Positions 13,501-24,962 of a DNA stretch of 64,000 nt are shown here, one piece after another. The notes under the pieces were generated by a model. That model did no database searches. It saw nothing but the letters and a program-made list of their open reading frames with translations, and was not told the DNA's origin. A program made the translations under genes and the position numbers. Numbering within the stretch: position 1 is the stretch's first letter; the number at the start of each line of letters is the position of its first letter. Location of the stretch: contig CM017567.1 of NCBI GenBank assembly GCA_007844125.1, positions 41,073,027 to 41,137,026 of the forward strand. The letters are read 5' to 3'. Source of the stretch: Sinonovacula constricta (taxonomy: Eukaryota; Mollusca; Bivalvia; Cardiida; Solecurtidae).

Positions 13501-16500
13501 TTAAAGGCATGCATATGACATTAGACATTTGTTTAAAGCATTGTATGCATCTTGAATAGCTAAACATAAACTTACTGTCCATTATTGTCATTGCTAATGC
13601 CCAGTATCTGATGAGTATAAACACTATTTTTACCAGACCTGGTAGCGCAATTGGTAGAGATCCCGGGCTGCGACATACCAAAATCATTAAAAATGGTAGT
13701 GATATAGCTCCCTTGCTAAAGCTTGAGCATATATAAGGGTAGGTTCAGGACTGGTTGGCCTGGTGTCAGGATAATGCGACTGGTATGCCAGGTGGTCACA
13801 GCATGTTATACAAGGTGAAAGCAGCACTATATCTGCTGCAAGTGGACACTGTCTCCAGATAACTGAAATACTGCTGGTGGGATGATAAGCCAAATAAGTA
13901 AATAAATAATAAATTATTTTACTTTTTGTTCCTGTAACAACCCCCTAATTTTATCACCTTAGCACAACACACTTTGTGTACAAGTCTCTATAATGTTGGT
14001 GCAGTAGGAGTAGCTTTCATTTGAGAAGGTTTTTAAGTAGTCAAAGAGCATGTAAAAAGTTCAGTGTAGAAATTGGTCAAAGGTTGTTTGTTTTACTTAG
14101 ACCTTTTTTTATGTTAAAAAAAATAACCGTGATTATATTGATGCAAAAGTGACATTATTTAAGACTGCATGTTATACATATATCTAATGTACAACTGGAC
14201 CTCCATTCATGTAAAAAAATAACCATAATTGTGTCATGGCATATTATACATGTATTTAATGTAAACTGGATCTAATTTTATGCCAAAAATATCCATTATA
14301 ATATTACTGGATTTATTTCTCCATCTAACGTTAAAATAAAAAAAAAATACTTTTTTTTTCTTACCGCAGGAGCCACCAAAAGATTACTCTCTCGCCATGC
14401 ACCCCAAAGTTATAGCCACACCCCATCTTGGTGCCAGCACTAATGAGGCCCAGAGCCGGGTTGCCGTGGAAATTGCGGAACAATTTGTCGCCGTAGTCAA
14501 TGGAAAGTCCTTGTTTGGTGCTGTGAGTTTTCCATTATAATTTCTATCATTTTGAAAAATCGGGAGCACAGTCTAAGGACATCTTCAGTTTTAATATCTT
14601 TTTTAAGCTTTAGATAAGAAAACATCTATTCCTATTTACAAGCTTTTGATCAAATCAAGGAATGTTTAGTATACCAGAGATTTGCTGACACCAAGTTGAT
14701 AGCTGTTAATAAAACCTTAAACTTGGAACTTTTTTTCCAATGTATATGTTAGAAAAATATTGTTTACTTGTTTTCTTTAAATCTTTGAACAAAAAGATGG
14801 TTTTAAAGTAACAAAAACATAAAATCAGCATTCAAATAAGATTTCTCTCACTGAAAGAATATTAAGAAATTTTTACATTAAAAGAAAGATACAGGTATCT
14901 GAAAAGATTTCAAATAATATGATTGGTCTGTTTAAATACATATTTCTTAAAACATGGCAACAGTTAGAAAGACAAATTAACGTGCAACAGTTATTAAAAA
15001 AGAATAACTGGTAGTTGAAAAGATGAATTTACTTTTTATAGATGTGAAAGATGAAAAATCTTGTGTTAAAATGTTCTACAGATAAACGCCCATGCCATGC
15101 ACAATGCCCTAAGCCCAGACACCAAGCCGTGGGTGGAGTTAGGGCGCTGTCTCGGCCGTCTGCTGGCATTGCTAGGGGCAACAGGACAGGATGTCAACCT
15201 CACACTTAGTGGTAATTGGCTGCCTGGATTGTTTATTATCTTTCATGATTGCACTGTGTCAGACTTAAAAGCCAGAATTACAGTAACTTAAACAAAAATA
15301 AAAATATTGTAAATATCAATAATGACCAAAAAATACAAGAAATTAATGAGTAAAGTTGTGTTCTCTTAAACAAATCCATTCTTTCATTTGCAGATCATGC
15401 ATACATTGTAACTCTAGTATGCTAAAAGGGGATCATATTTGCCCTTGACAGATAGTGTAGAGCTTGATCTGTAACTTTCCATTTATCACTGTACATATGA
15501 AACTGCTGAGCTGAAACCAAGTTCTGTTTTTAAGATTTGTTAAGCTAAAGCAGCGCAAGCATTAAACCCTCACATTTTCTGAATTATTTTGGTTGCAGGT
15601 TCAAGCCTTGAGAAGGCAGGAAGCTACATGAGTGCTGCGACCCTTGCGGGACTTCTCAGCCAATCAGCTGTTGGGGCGGGGGAGGGGCCGACCCTGAACC
15701 TTGTCAGTGCACCTGCCCTCGCTAAGGAAAAAGGGGTCAAAGTAGGTTTTATTTAATTGGTTCGAAATAGTCACAGATCTAAATAAGGATAGCTAGATGG
15801 ATTTCTGGTAGCATCATATAAAAATAAAGTCATGGCAAATAAATTATGATCTTAATAGCAGAAATACAAAGGAAAATTGACTGAATTTAGAAGACTGCGT
15901 GCTGTTAATAAAAGTTCTTTGCATTTACTAGGATACAGTTTGCATTGCAAGACGCTTTTGGTTGGAAGTATAATAAAAATGCTCAGTTGTACTCACCCAT
16001 CACCATTTAATGCATTTATAAAGAAAGATTACTCTAGCTTTTCACGTTATATCATGTTACCTCCCTTTTATGAATTTTTTAGTGTGTAATAACATAAAAA
16101 GAATTATTATTCCAACTTTTGTTTAAAATATTGAAAACGATCATGCTACAACATGTACAAACAAATGTATCTTGTGGAATGGGATTAGAATGGGTAAACG
16201 TGATTAAGCATTATGTTAACAATAAGTAAATTAAATATAAAATTGAGAATATTTCTTATACAAATAAATGGAAATACATACTCACAAGAGTATACATGTT
16301 AACATTTGCTGAGGCCAAAGTGGGAGATTTTCAACTGCAAAATGGGAGATTTGTTGTTTTCATATAAACAAAGAAGGAAGTAATCTGTTTCCAGGGAGAT
16401 TTCTGAAAATATATGTAAAACATCCCTCATATTCAAATAATTTTGAACCTTAAAAGAGGGAGTCTCCCTCCAAAAGCTGGAGAGTTCACATGTATGGAAA

Positions 16501-19255
16501 AGAGATAACTGTAACATTCGAGAACACATGTATGGAAGAGAGATAACTATAACATTCGAGGACACATGTATGGAAGAGAGATAACTATAACATTCGAGGA
16601 CACATGTATGGAAGAGAGATAACTATAACATTCGAGGACACATGTATGGAAGAGAGATAACTATAACATTCGAGGACACATGTATGGAAGAGAGATAACT
16701 ATAACATTTGAGGACACATGTATGGAAGAGAGATAACTATAACATTCGAGGACACATGTATGGAAGAGAGATAACTATAACATTCGAGGACACATGTATG
16801 GAAGAGAGATAACTATAACATTCGAGGACACATGTATGCATGAGAGATAGTTTTATTTTTTAGAGACTCATAACTTTTCATTTTGACAATGGGGAAACTT
16901 CGTATTAGCCAAACCTTGAGTAGAACATTGGTGAGATCCTAATTGTTTCCCTTGTTAGGTAATATCCAAGGTAAACAAGTATGTAGGTCCTTTAAGTTTG
17001 AATCCTTGAACTTAAACTCCATTGCTTATACATGAAGAAGGTATCATGATAAAACTTGAAAAAATTTCTAACCTTTGCATTAATATGATAATGAGAACTA
17101 AATCCTTAAAAGTCTTTAAAGAGATAATTTGAATGAAAGAGAATGTAGATGTAACATAGGAAAACAAATGTGCAGGCAGTCTGGGACTCTTACCTCGGAC
17201 CCTTTGCTAACAGGGTGAACGTTCTTTCGACTGAGCTAACCAGACTACTTACACATTCTCTCCCTATCACCCGGCTACATAGACATGTACTGTACTTTCT
17301 CACTTATAAGACTATTCGCTTATAAGATGGACACCCTACTTCACCTGGGAAATTGCTGGTTTCTGGTTCGACCCTCTCATATGATGAGGCGAAAAAATGA
17401 ACAGGATGGTTAATTTTGCAACATCCTGTAGAGTGTGGCGGCATGACATTAATTTCTTTGATCTATGTCACCAAGTCTGCCATGAAAATACATGATATAG
17501 CAGGGAACAGTGCACTATCCTTGTGTACAGGTGGTTGATAATGATGGCACGTCGGATAATAGCATAGCCGCTTACAAGTTTATGCGGTATGTTTTTGCCC
17601 CGAAACAACGTGAAAATATGGTATGTGGATGACAATTATTCTGGGAATCACCTTGTCAGCACAAAAGTTAAAATACACTCTGAAGATGACAAGGCTAAAA
17701 ACCAAGTAATCCAAATACGAGGACATCGTTGCAATTAAGGAGTATTAAGGAGGAACTAAGCAAATATCTCTCACTGTTAAACCCCGGCCGGGTCAAACCA
17801 GACTTTAAAGTTGGTAGTAGTGGCTTCCCTCCTAACGCTCAGGGCTAAGGAGACAGCATTACGCCTGACTCGTCGGTGTCAGTATAATAGACCGGGTGGG
17901 TTCATTCCCTGGGCACCTCGTAAGTGCCCCTGTGCTATAATAATAGAAATGTCACTGCACAGTATCAGCAAAAATGCCAGCCAATTACAATCCCAATCCC
18001 TATATTCTTCACTATTCTCAGTCATTTATGCTGATTCTAGTGTCTGATCCCTGGCAAGACATACACATGTTTTAAGAAGCTTTATTGTACTTAACAAAAG
18101 TTTTAGGACTAGTTAAGATTGATGTCAATATAGTATGACTGTGGTTAATACTTTCACTGCAGGCAATAACCGTAAAAGAAGCACTGGTCACAATACACGC
18201 CCATGGCATAGTGGTAGAATCACTGAATTGTAACTCCTCTGAATGATTAGCCCCCCACCGCTTGGGTTCAAGTCCCATTAGAGGCGAAGGACTTAATGTG
18301 AGAAGGTCTTCCAGCTGACTTGCGTTGCACCGGTGGTTCTACCCAGACTTGTCTGGAGTCTTTCTCCACCCCAAAAAGCTGGACATTGCTATAATGACCA
18401 TAAATGGTCGCTGCAACGTATGTTAAATATAAAACAGAAAATAAATACTTAAGTTATACAACATTCCTTTACCCATCTAGGTGACTGTAATTACTGAGCC
18501 ATCAGCCCAGAGCCCTTACACAGCCACGGTGACCTTGACCAGTGGGGGCCAGAGTGTAGGAGGCAGCACCTCTGGTGGTCAGCCCCTCCTGATCAGCATA
18601 AACTCCGCCCAGTTTCCAAGCCCACCAGTCCTGACTGGAAACACCTTGGTGTTCAAGGCAACTGAAAATACTCAACTTTTGTCCCAGGTGGCTGGTAAGT
18701 TTGTTGATGTTAACTAAATATTAATTAGATATTAATAATACTGATAATCATATTGTAAAAATGTGAATCACATCTGGCCTGAACGCATTTTGGTTGTGCC
18801 CAAATCAGGCTGCCCACATACTTTACAATAAGATTAATTGTATTTTGCAAATAATATGAGTGCTTATCAACCAAATTTGGGATAAAGACTGAAAACTATT
18901 CTCCAGTCTGTTGCTCTTTATTATATATATCAATTGATCACTTACCCTATGTAATCCTACTTCAACTTATTTCTTATAATATTGTTAAATGTCAAGTGTA
19001 TATAGTCTGGCTTTTTTTTTGCTTTTGCATACCCAGGTGACATTTTACAGTGATGTAGATTTTTTTACTTCTAAATTAATTTGTCTATTTCCCATCCACA
19101 CAGGAGGTTTGGCCAGCAGTGGATTGACAGCTGTCAGTGTGTCCAATCCTGCCCAGGGTACACAGTGGGGCGTGGCTTCAGTCTCTGGATCACCACAGCA
19201 ACTTGTCTCCGCCCTTGGTGCAGCAGTTCAACAAGCCATGCCTCTGTGCTTCTAG
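1572..19255 (+). CDS. PHGDH: D-3-phosphoglycerate dehydrogenase (11 coding exons)
   Basis: Catalyses NAD-dependent oxidation of 3-phosphoglycerate to 3-phosphohydroxypyruvate, the first step of serine synthesis, in the cytosol. Exons: 1572-1712, 6892-7043, 10010-10075, 10618-10771, 11737-11869, 12283-12431, 14370-14522, 15082-15211, 15599-15741, 18481-18694, 19104-19255. All junctions are GT/AG and every phase fits, giving 1587 nt and 528 residues (vertebrate enzyme about 533). The substrate/cofactor region includes [15 protein letters not shown] (about 54-68) and GRAGTGVDN (75-83). The Rossmann fingerprint GLGRIG is at 153-158. The catalytic trio is Arg237 (NCARGG), Glu266 (NEPP) and His284 (TPHLGAST). 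Residues beyond about 317 form the less conserved C-terminal regulatory part of the long animal form. The start is the only ATG in frame with exon 1 and matches the usual N-terminus. SINEs A1, B1-B4, C1-C5 and A2 lie in its introns; two of them end within about 90 bases of an exon. Confidence 0.97.
2096..2364 (+). mobile_element. SINE family A, copy A1
   Basis: tRNA-derived head with A-box-like 'tagctcatgtggtagagc' and B-box-like 'gggtcaaacc', then a body shared with 17781-18000 and 24683-24962 ('aaagttggtagtagtggcttcc', 'gactcgtcggtgtcagtata', 'aagtgcccctgtg', 'gatagaaatgtcgctgcaca') ending in 'atcccatccca'. It lies in PHGDH intron 1. Confidence 0.85.
3280..3593 (+). mobile_element. SINE family B, copy B1
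   Basis: tRNA-like head: 'tggtagcgcaatcagtagagc' (A box) and 'gggctcgatcccgggc' (B box). The family-B body follows (cgacataccaaagtc, ggtagttccacgactggttgg, cacggcatgctatacacagtgaa, agtggacacc, gataaacccaataaaca). It sits in PHGDH intron 1 and is followed almost directly by a family-C piece. Confidence 0.9.
3602..3790 (+). mobile_element. SINE family C, 5'-truncated copy C1
   Basis: Begins inside the tRNA-like head ('ctctgactgattagcctctcaccgcatg') and runs through the family-C body ('aaggccttccagctgacctgcag', 'ggtggttctacccagacatttg', 'tcttcctcca'). Copy B1 ends about 10 bases upstream, giving a B-C head-to-tail pair. Confidence 0.8.
4882..5424. repeat. Interspersed repeat with inverted CTCACCTGAG ends
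   Basis: Starts with 'ttagctcacctgagcac' and ends with the inverted counterpart 'tcctcaggtgagcgattaa', enclosing about 0.5 kb of repeated phrases ('aggccaaattttta', 'tgtgaacacac', 'atgaaatct'). A fragment of the same end recurs at 39721. Inverted ends suggest a MITE-like element; no transposase is present. Lies in PHGDH intron 1. Confidence 0.5.
6295..6440 (+). mobile_element. SINE family B, 3'-truncated copy B2
   Basis: Only the tRNA-like head and first part of the body survive: 'gacctggtagcacaatggg', 'aggcccccggttagatccc', 'acttaacataccat', 'ggtatagcttccttg', 'atatgagggt'. The match stops near 6440. PHGDH intron 1. Confidence 0.7.
6560..6808 (+). mobile_element. SINE family C, copy C2
   Basis: Near-full copy starting 'gggggcgcccatggcgtagtg' with A box 'tggcgtagtgatagaatcg' and B box 'gggttcgagtcccg', then the body and an A-rich tail. 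It ends about 84 bases before PHGDH exon 2, close to where the branch point would be expected. Family C has extra sequence between the two boxes, longer than in a standard tRNA. Confidence 0.9.
7195..7370 (+). mobile_element. Degenerate SINE family C fragment C3
   Basis: Weak but colinear match to family C: 'catggccggtccttggtttgag', 'gaggtctccccagctgacctgc', 'ggtttcaatccagacattt', 'ttctttctccacca', 'agctggaca'. An old copy, just downstream of PHGDH exon 2. Confidence 0.55.
7900..8312. repeat. Imperfect CAT/CAG trinucleotide repeat
   Basis: About 410 bases made almost only of cat, cag, tca and related triplets. It produces long spurious ORFs in several frames (poly-Met/Leu, poly-Asp/Ala, poly-Ile/Ser). 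It is intronic in PHGDH intron 2 and should not be read as coding. Confidence 0.9.
8660..8766 (+). mobile_element. 3' end of an RNase H-type LINE (same family as 36230-38560)
   Basis: Shares the terminal 3' UTR with the larger copies: 'ttttaacctgattatactct', 'tttggcaccgtatgacctt', 'aagtgtcggtgtgctgtaaa', 'acccaaaata'. Typical short 5'-truncated LINE insertion with no coding sequence. PHGDH intron 2. Confidence 0.75.
9188..9500 (+). mobile_element. SINE family B, copy B3
   Basis: Full-length family-B copy: 'ctggtaacgcaattagtagag', 'ctccaggtacgggaggccc', then the complete body to 'gacaataaacccaataaacaaa'. PHGDH intron 2. Confidence 0.88.
11451..11680 (+). mobile_element. SINE family C, copy C4
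   Basis: Starts 'ggggggtgcccgtggcgtaatgg', keeps the C-specific insert 'aactcctctgactgcttag' and the B-box region 'catgggttcaagtcc', and ends in an A-rich tail about 57 bases before PHGDH exon 5. Confidence 0.88.
13634..13912 (+). mobile_element. SINE family B, copy B4 with internal head deletion
   Basis: Head runs 'gacctggtagcgcaattggtagag' straight into 'atcccgggctgcgacatacc', so the anticodon-side segment between the A and B boxes is missing. The body is otherwise complete, ending in a (aaat)n tail. PHGDH intron 6. Confidence 0.85.
16486..16851 (+). repeat. 38-bp tandem repeat, about 9.6 copies
   Basis: The phrase 'cacatgtatggaagagagat' recurs every 38 bases, starting at 16486, 16524, 16562 and on to 16828. 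The inner copies are nearly identical (one c/t change in 'cattcgag'), and the first and last are diverged. The low divergence implies recent expansion or homogenisation. It is direct and has no unique spacers, so it is not CRISPR-like. PHGDH intron 9. Confidence 0.95.
17180..17247 (-). repeat. tRNA-like sequence fragment, not a functional tRNA
   Basis: On the - strand it reads 'tggttagctcagtcgaaag' (A-box-like) and later 'gaggtaagagtccc' (B-box-like), with partial complementarity between the ends ('gtctgg'/'ccagac'). It lacks a convincing cloverleaf. Probably a head fragment of a fourth tRNA-derived SINE family. Confidence 0.4.
17781..18003 (+). mobile_element. SINE family A, 5'-truncated copy A2
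   Basis: Begins at the B-box side ('ccggccgggtcaaacc') and contains the rest of the family-A body to 'caatcccaatcc'. The A box is missing. PHGDH intron 9. Confidence 0.85.
18195..18450 (+). mobile_element. SINE family C, copy C5
   Basis: Near-complete family-C copy ('acgcccatggcatagtggtag', 'cttgggttcaagtccc', 'ttccagctgacttgcgttgc'). Its A-rich tail ends about 30 bases before PHGDH exon 10, so it contributes to the 3' splice-site region. Confidence 0.88.
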
Positions 19256-19731
19256 AGGACACAACACTTAGGTTCTTTTGGAAATCACCTGCTATGACAT
19301 GTCTGATTTTCAGTGAACAATTCATGCCAAAGGTCTAAGGAATAAGACATTACATTTACTTCCTCTAACTTTACTTAATGTTATAAAGCTTTCTTCAAAT
19401 GTAATATCAAGATTGTATTGTACTGGTACTTTTTGTTGTCATTGACATAAGAGGTTAGGTAAACTTGTTTACTTTGATTATTATTTGAGATCAAAGAAAC
19501 ATTATTTATGATGAATTGTGTATGCATTGGGACCACATTTTCTTTCATTTAGTTATACTGCACCACATTATATCAAAATGAAAAAATTTACATATAGAAT
19601 AGGTTTTTTTTCCAAAACATCTCACAAAGTGTTAAAATTGTGTACCAATGAATTACTACTGCCAAGGGAGAAAAACACGATAATAATACAATTTGTTTTC
19701 ATGTTTAGTAAAGAAAATTTTATTTATGAAG

Positions 19732-19737
19732 AATAAA
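19732..19737 (+). promoter_or_regulatory. Poly(A) signal AATAAA for PHGDH
   Basis: Exact AATAAA 477 nt after the PHGDH stop codon, in AT-rich sequence. It is the first good signal after the stop that I noticed, so the 3' UTR is probably about 0.5 kb. Confidence 0.5.
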
Positions 19738-19739
19738 GA

Positions 19740-21918
19740 TCAAATGTCTAGTATTGTAATATATTTGCTGATTTAGTATCAATATATACCATGGGTTTAT
19801 TTGTGGATATATTGTATTTTAACTGTTTCTTTGAAGACTCAATGCATGGCATATACAATGGTACAAAATAGAATACTCACATTATAACCAGTACTGACTG
19901 TTTGTATGATTACTTTTGTTTCAAGATAAATTCTCCACACAAACATTAACTTTTTACACGAGTAGCATAACAAGTCAAGTAGGATTGATATTCTGGGACC
20001 AAATATTTTGCTTTGGAAATGATTGAAACGCTTTAGAATCGATTGATAAACTTGTTAATATTTTGCAAAGTTCATGAGATTATATTTTTCGGTAAATTAA
20101 TTTCTTTATTTGGATTTAAGTCCTTGAATTACTAAATCATGACTTATTTTTTATTTTTAAGACCAAACCCTGTGCAAACCCTTTTAATTCGTAAGGTTAA
20201 ATCTTTGTGTTGACAAAATGTGTATCAGCAAAAATGTGTTACTTCATCCTTATACTTTTGATTGTAATTTGATATAAGGCGTATTCTTTGCATGTACAAT
20301 AATTTTATTGTACAGGAATAACAATTAGAATATATTTTTTTGTTAGTTTTAAGAGAGTGTCTCCAACTTTATTCTGTCTTGTAAGTCTTAACTGTTTTCA
20401 TTCTGAAATGACAACAACAATACACACACAACTTTTCAGACACTTTTTTTAGTTCAACTCAGACTGTCTGATTAAAAATCCACAAAAATGACACACACAC
20501 TATAACTTGGTCACATATTAGGAGGGTTATATTACACCAAACCACATGATCTTTATACTAAATGGGGTACAGTGGGGTAATAGAAATTGTCTCCCTTGTT
20601 GGTTAATATCTGAGGTATTCCAAACAGTAGGTAGGTCCTTTTAGTCAGAATTCTTGGACTTTATCGCTTATTCTTTTGTATGTATTGCAAATACAAACAG
20701 TGAAATTTGTTTCTTTTTCATTAAGCTTATATTTAAGTCCATTAAAATCTACTTTGAATGAACATATACCCCAAAGAGGACAATGATAAAAACGGAGTAA
20801 AACAAGACAATTCATTAATGTCTCATTAAATGATCACGCCACTATGGAACCAATGTGTGTACTGTTTATGACTGGCATAAAGTCATGATGGATATTCCAA
20901 ATGTACAGCTTGAAGATATACCAGGTTGGTGAGTTGGAATTGCTAAAATAGTTTAAAGGTGTCACATCAGGCTATTGATCATCTCACCAGAAAGAATGTA
21001 AAATCTTTTGGAGGGCAGCATATTCACAGTTATCTAGTGAGGTGTTATTTAAAACCATTGCTCATAGTCATGTAATATCCATTAATGCAGAACACATTTT
21101 CCTACTAAGTATACTTCTACTGTTTCACACAATTTTTTCGAGATTGTAGACACTCGTTGGCTGGGGTCACATGAATACACAGTCATGTGACACAAGGAGA
21201 GTGTTGTATACTTGAGGTAAATTTGCTGCATAACAAAATCCAGAGATCAACCAAAACTGTTGTATTTTCCATTGTTTGAACAAAGTTGAGCTTTTTCAAT
21301 TACAGAAATGCAAGTTTGATGAAATGTGACCAAGTTGTTTTAATGCCTATTTACATTGCATACATGATTTGTTGGATCTTTCTGTTTTTGATGATAGCAT
21401 ACCTAAGGCTAAAAGTTTTACTGTATGAAATATCCAGACATTTGGTGAACATTTTAATTTTATTATTTTGGTACTGTGTTCTTCACTTTATTCTTTAAGT
21501 GATTGTTTTTTATTCTTATCTTCACATCTGTGATTTGTTCTATGAATCGCTAAAGTTTCAAAAAAGATCTATTGATTTGTGTTAAATGACATATGCATTT
21601 ACCGTAAAGTTTTATAGATAAGACGCACACATAGATAAGACGCACCCCCTCTTCGAGGTCTAGAATCAAGGAAAAAAGCAAATTCTCAAAGACAAGACGC
21701 ATCCCCGATTCACTAATCCATCCGGCCGCCATTACGAAATTCCCGCGTCGCCGCATCGCTCGATTTGACTCGAGGGAACATGTTCCAATTGTTCCGTAAA
21801 TCGGTGTTTGCGCCGAGTGCTTATTATACCAGATAACATGGTGATGCACTGTTTTGGTGTTCTTCTAATGACTATTACATTGAAGTTTTGTTAGATTGAT
21901 AAGTTGCATTTTGCATGT
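19740..21918. other. Intergenic region after PHGDH
   Basis: AT-rich sequence between PHGDH and the convergent receptor gene. The only structured item I see is the 21604-21800 segment. Short ORFs here have no recognisable character. Phrases such as 'tgtctcccttgttggttaatatc' (about 20590) resemble 16950, hinting at another old interspersed repeat. Confidence 0.5.
21604..21800. repeat. Segment with reiterated 'agataagacgca' motifs
   Basis: Three near copies of 'agataagacgcacc' occur within about 90 bases, followed by an unusually CpG-rich stretch ('gcgtcgccgcatcgctcg'). A looser relative ('cttataagac...cgcttataagatgg') is at about 17295. This resembles termini of small DNA transposons, but I cannot define ends or a duplication. 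Confidence 0.3.
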
Positions 21919-21920
21919 AA

Positions 21921-22168
21921 GGGGCGCCAGTGGCTTAGTGGTGGAGTTGCTGATTTGTAACTGCTCTGACTGCTTAGCCTTTCACCGCATGGTTGCGAGT
22001 CCTGTTCGGGGCAAAGTATTTAATGTAGGAAGGTCTTACAGCTGAATTTCAGTGTGCTGGTGGTTCTACCCAGACATGTGTCTGGGGTCTTCCTTCACCA
22101 AAAAGCTTGACGTTGCTATAATGATCATAAATCGTCGCTGCAATGTATTTCAAAAAGAAAACAAAACC
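21921..22168 (+). mobile_element. SINE family C, copy C6
   Basis: 'ggggcgccagtggcttagtgg' head, 'ggttgcgagtcctgttcgggg' B-box region, full body and A-rich tail. Intergenic. Confidence 0.88.
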
Positions 22169-22671
22169 AAATGAACCTTAATTTTAACAATTATTATGCC
22201 TTGTGATAAAAACAGTATTATGTTGGTTAGGAATTGCCACTATGATTAACACTTTCGATCTACTATGAAGATAAAACCTTAACAAAATATTCGGTTCCTT
22301 TCTTACAAATTATTTTGCTACAGTTTGACAAACAATTGTGATATAAAATAGAATTAAACAGTAAAACTTAATAGTGGTTTTTGTTTTATTATGGAAGCCA
22401 TCTGACAAACTAAATTTGAGAAATGTAAACAAAAATGACCCTTTTGTATATACTCATCCAATAAGGTCTTTCTCAATGCCCACAATTTCCAAGTACAATT
22501 TGTAGTGCCAACCGTCAAAGTTTTCTATTTGTATATTTTAATTTGTATTTTGTGTTGTCCTACCACACACTGTTGTTGTGTTTTCCTAAATTAATCAGTG
22601 TGCGTTTTTTACATTTTTATGCTGTTTGTTTGTTACATCGCACTGACACAATTATGGTCATATTGGCGATG

Positions 22672-22765
22672 TCCAGCTAATTATTGGTGGAGGAAGACCC
22701 CAGAATTACATCGGGAAAGAACCACCAGCGCACTGCAGGTTAGCTGGGAAACTACCTTACATGAC
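22672..22765 (-). mobile_element. Degenerate SINE family C fragment C7
   Basis: Inverted partial match: 'gatgtccagct', 'ggtggaggaagacccc', 'accaccagcgcactgcagg', 'agctgg' are the reverse complement of the family-C body. Confidence 0.5.
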
Positions 22766-23384
22766 AGTTCTCGCCCTGTTTTACATTTTTAAAAGTAATG
22801 ACTAATGAGGTATTTGCACTTCTTTAAGTAGTTTATGTTTTTTTATATATCAAAACCGTAAGGCCGATGAAGACTTTCCCATTGCAGTGTTTCATTTTAA
22901 TTTAAGATTTCTGCTTTCAGGGCAAAGTTGTTGTGTAAATCCTAACTATCAAGCATTCTCTTGTAAAACTTTTGGTTCATTACATTAAACTCTGTCACAG
23001 GCTATGACGACCACCTGACACAATATGGTGATGTACAATTATAAATGGAAAAAGTGTTTAATTAATGCCAATTAACAACCGATGTTTCTTCTAAAGTTAA
23101 ATATGGTTTGGAATTTCATCCTGCAATCTTGAGAAATAGCGTTTCAGATAAACAACATAATCTGACATATACAAGAAAAAAGCATCAAAGTTGGCGGAAA
23201 ATAATGTAAAAGTAGAATGTTGTAAACAGAGCATTCAACAAAAGAAAGTGTTATTGCAACGCATTTGCATACATGAACATTGACAATCTTATACCTCGGA
23301 CCAAAATTTACATTATTAATTAACAAAACAACTCATTTAGTATATATACAGGTCCTGTCTTAATATATAAATAAGCATCCAAAT

Positions 23385-23702
23385 CAGCTGGACCTGGTAG
23401 CGCAATCGGTAGAGCGTCGGCTCCAGGTACAGGAGGCCCCGGGTTCGATCCCGGGCCGCGACATACCAAAGTCGTTAAAAAATGGTAGTGGTGTAGCTCC
23501 TTGCTAACGCTCAAGCAAATGTAAGGGTAGTTCCACACTGGTTGGCCCGGTGTCAAAGTAATGTGACTTGATGTGGTATCATGCCAGCTGTTCACGGCAT
23601 GCTATGCACAGTGAAGGTAGCACTATATCTGCTCCAAGTAGACACCGTCTACATATAACTGAAAAACTGTTGGTTGGACGATGAACCCAATAAACAAACA
23701 AA
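23385..23702 (+). mobile_element. SINE family B, copy B5, with target-site duplication
   Basis: Full family-B copy with the perfect B box 'gggttcgatcccg'. It is flanked by the direct repeat 'catccaaat' at 23376-23384 and 23703-23711, as expected for LINE-mediated insertion. Confidence 0.92.
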
Positions 23703-23805
23703 CATCCAAATTAACCATCCATAAAATTATCTTAATACTCGATAATTTACCCTTTAATACTTTCCCGAACTGTTTGTCCTTGCCTGTAAGATTTTTTTTG
23801 TATAT

Positions 23806-24070
23806 ATGCTCACTTACTTAGGTTTTGATGTATTGGAACACCCGCCATACAGTCCAGATTTAGCACCTATGGATTTTCGGGGGTTTTCCGAGGTGAAGGC
23901 TAATTTGTGCGGTATACGGTTTGACTCTGCAATTGAACTTACAAAACAGTCTCAGATGATTGTATCATCATTCAGCAAAGACTGGTACAAAGAAACATTC
24001 AGCAAATGGGTAGACAGGCGTGGAAATCGCTGGTGACTATGTGGAAAAGGTGCGACGTTCACTTGATTTA
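23806..24070 (+). pseudogene. Mariner-type transposase C-terminal remnant
   Basis: The open frame at 23806-24036 contains the mariner signature HPPYSPDLAPMD, which includes the third catalytic Asp, followed by a C-terminal domain like the family ('FSKDWYKETFSKWVDR'). After a -1/+1 shift the next bases encode the usual GDYVEK-like ending (about 24026-24045). Only the last fifth or so of a normal ~345-residue transposase is present; no upstream DD region or terminal inverted repeat was found. Dead fragment. Confidence 0.8.
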
Positions 24071-24682
24071 AATGACGCCTGAGATCGAAGAGACGTCATA
24101 TTGACGTTGACGCGCCCCGGGTATGTGATACACATAAATTTGTAATTTGCATGGTGTTACTGTCTCTGGGTTATTCTTGCTGAATCCTCCAGAGAATAAA
24201 GGAACTAAACTTAAATGTACGAATATCTATTTTTTTAATTTGATAACATAAATACTTTTTGTTTTATAATAAAATTCCACGAACACCCCTCGTATTGATC
24301 CAAGTATGTACTTCAATGCGCATATAAGTCGTTATTACTGGTCACTAAATGTAGACCAATCTCAAACCATAAAAATGTATCTATTATTCATAGCATATCA
24401 ATTTCAGTCGGAAACAAATTGAACAAGGTATCTCTGTGAATTCATAATTGGCACATTTTACATAAGCACCGTTTGACCGAGGTCACATGAGTGTCTGGAA
24501 ATTCAAAACGGATGGAAAAAGCTTAACTCCTGCATGGGAGTTGGCTTGTATACCAATAAGGACCATTTTTGTATTAACTGCACAGGCACTAAATACATAG
24601 TAACCATAACAAGTGCAACAAAACAACGTAAATCCTAACAAAACTTGAATGACGATGAAAGTTTACACACCTATCTATTTAA

Positions 24683-24962
24683 CCGACCGCAATAGCTCAA
24701 TTGGTAGAACGTCGGCTTGCGGATCGGGAGGTCGCGGGTTCAAACCCCAACCGGGTCAAACCAAAGACTTTAAAATTGGTAGTAGTGGCTTCCCTCCTAA
24801 CGCGCGGGGCTAAGGGGACAGCATTACGCCCGACTCGTCGGTGTCAGTATAATGGACCGGCCGGGTTCAGTCCCTGGGCACCTCATAAGTGCCCCTGTGC
24901 TATAATGATAGAAATGTCGCTGCACAGTATCGGCAAAATGCCGGCAAACCCAATCCCAATCT
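24683..24962 (+). mobile_element. SINE family A, copy A3 (most intact)
   Basis: The best-preserved family-A copy: 'accgcaatagctcaattggtag' (A box), 'cgcgggttcaaaccc' (B box) and the full body to 'ccaatcccaatc'. Possible flanking duplication 'atctatttaa' / 'atctattaaa'. Confidence 0.9.

Noticed and set aside
16486..16851. CRISPR-like array
   Set aside because: The 38-bp units are contiguous without unique spacers, and the window is eukaryotic nuclear DNA.
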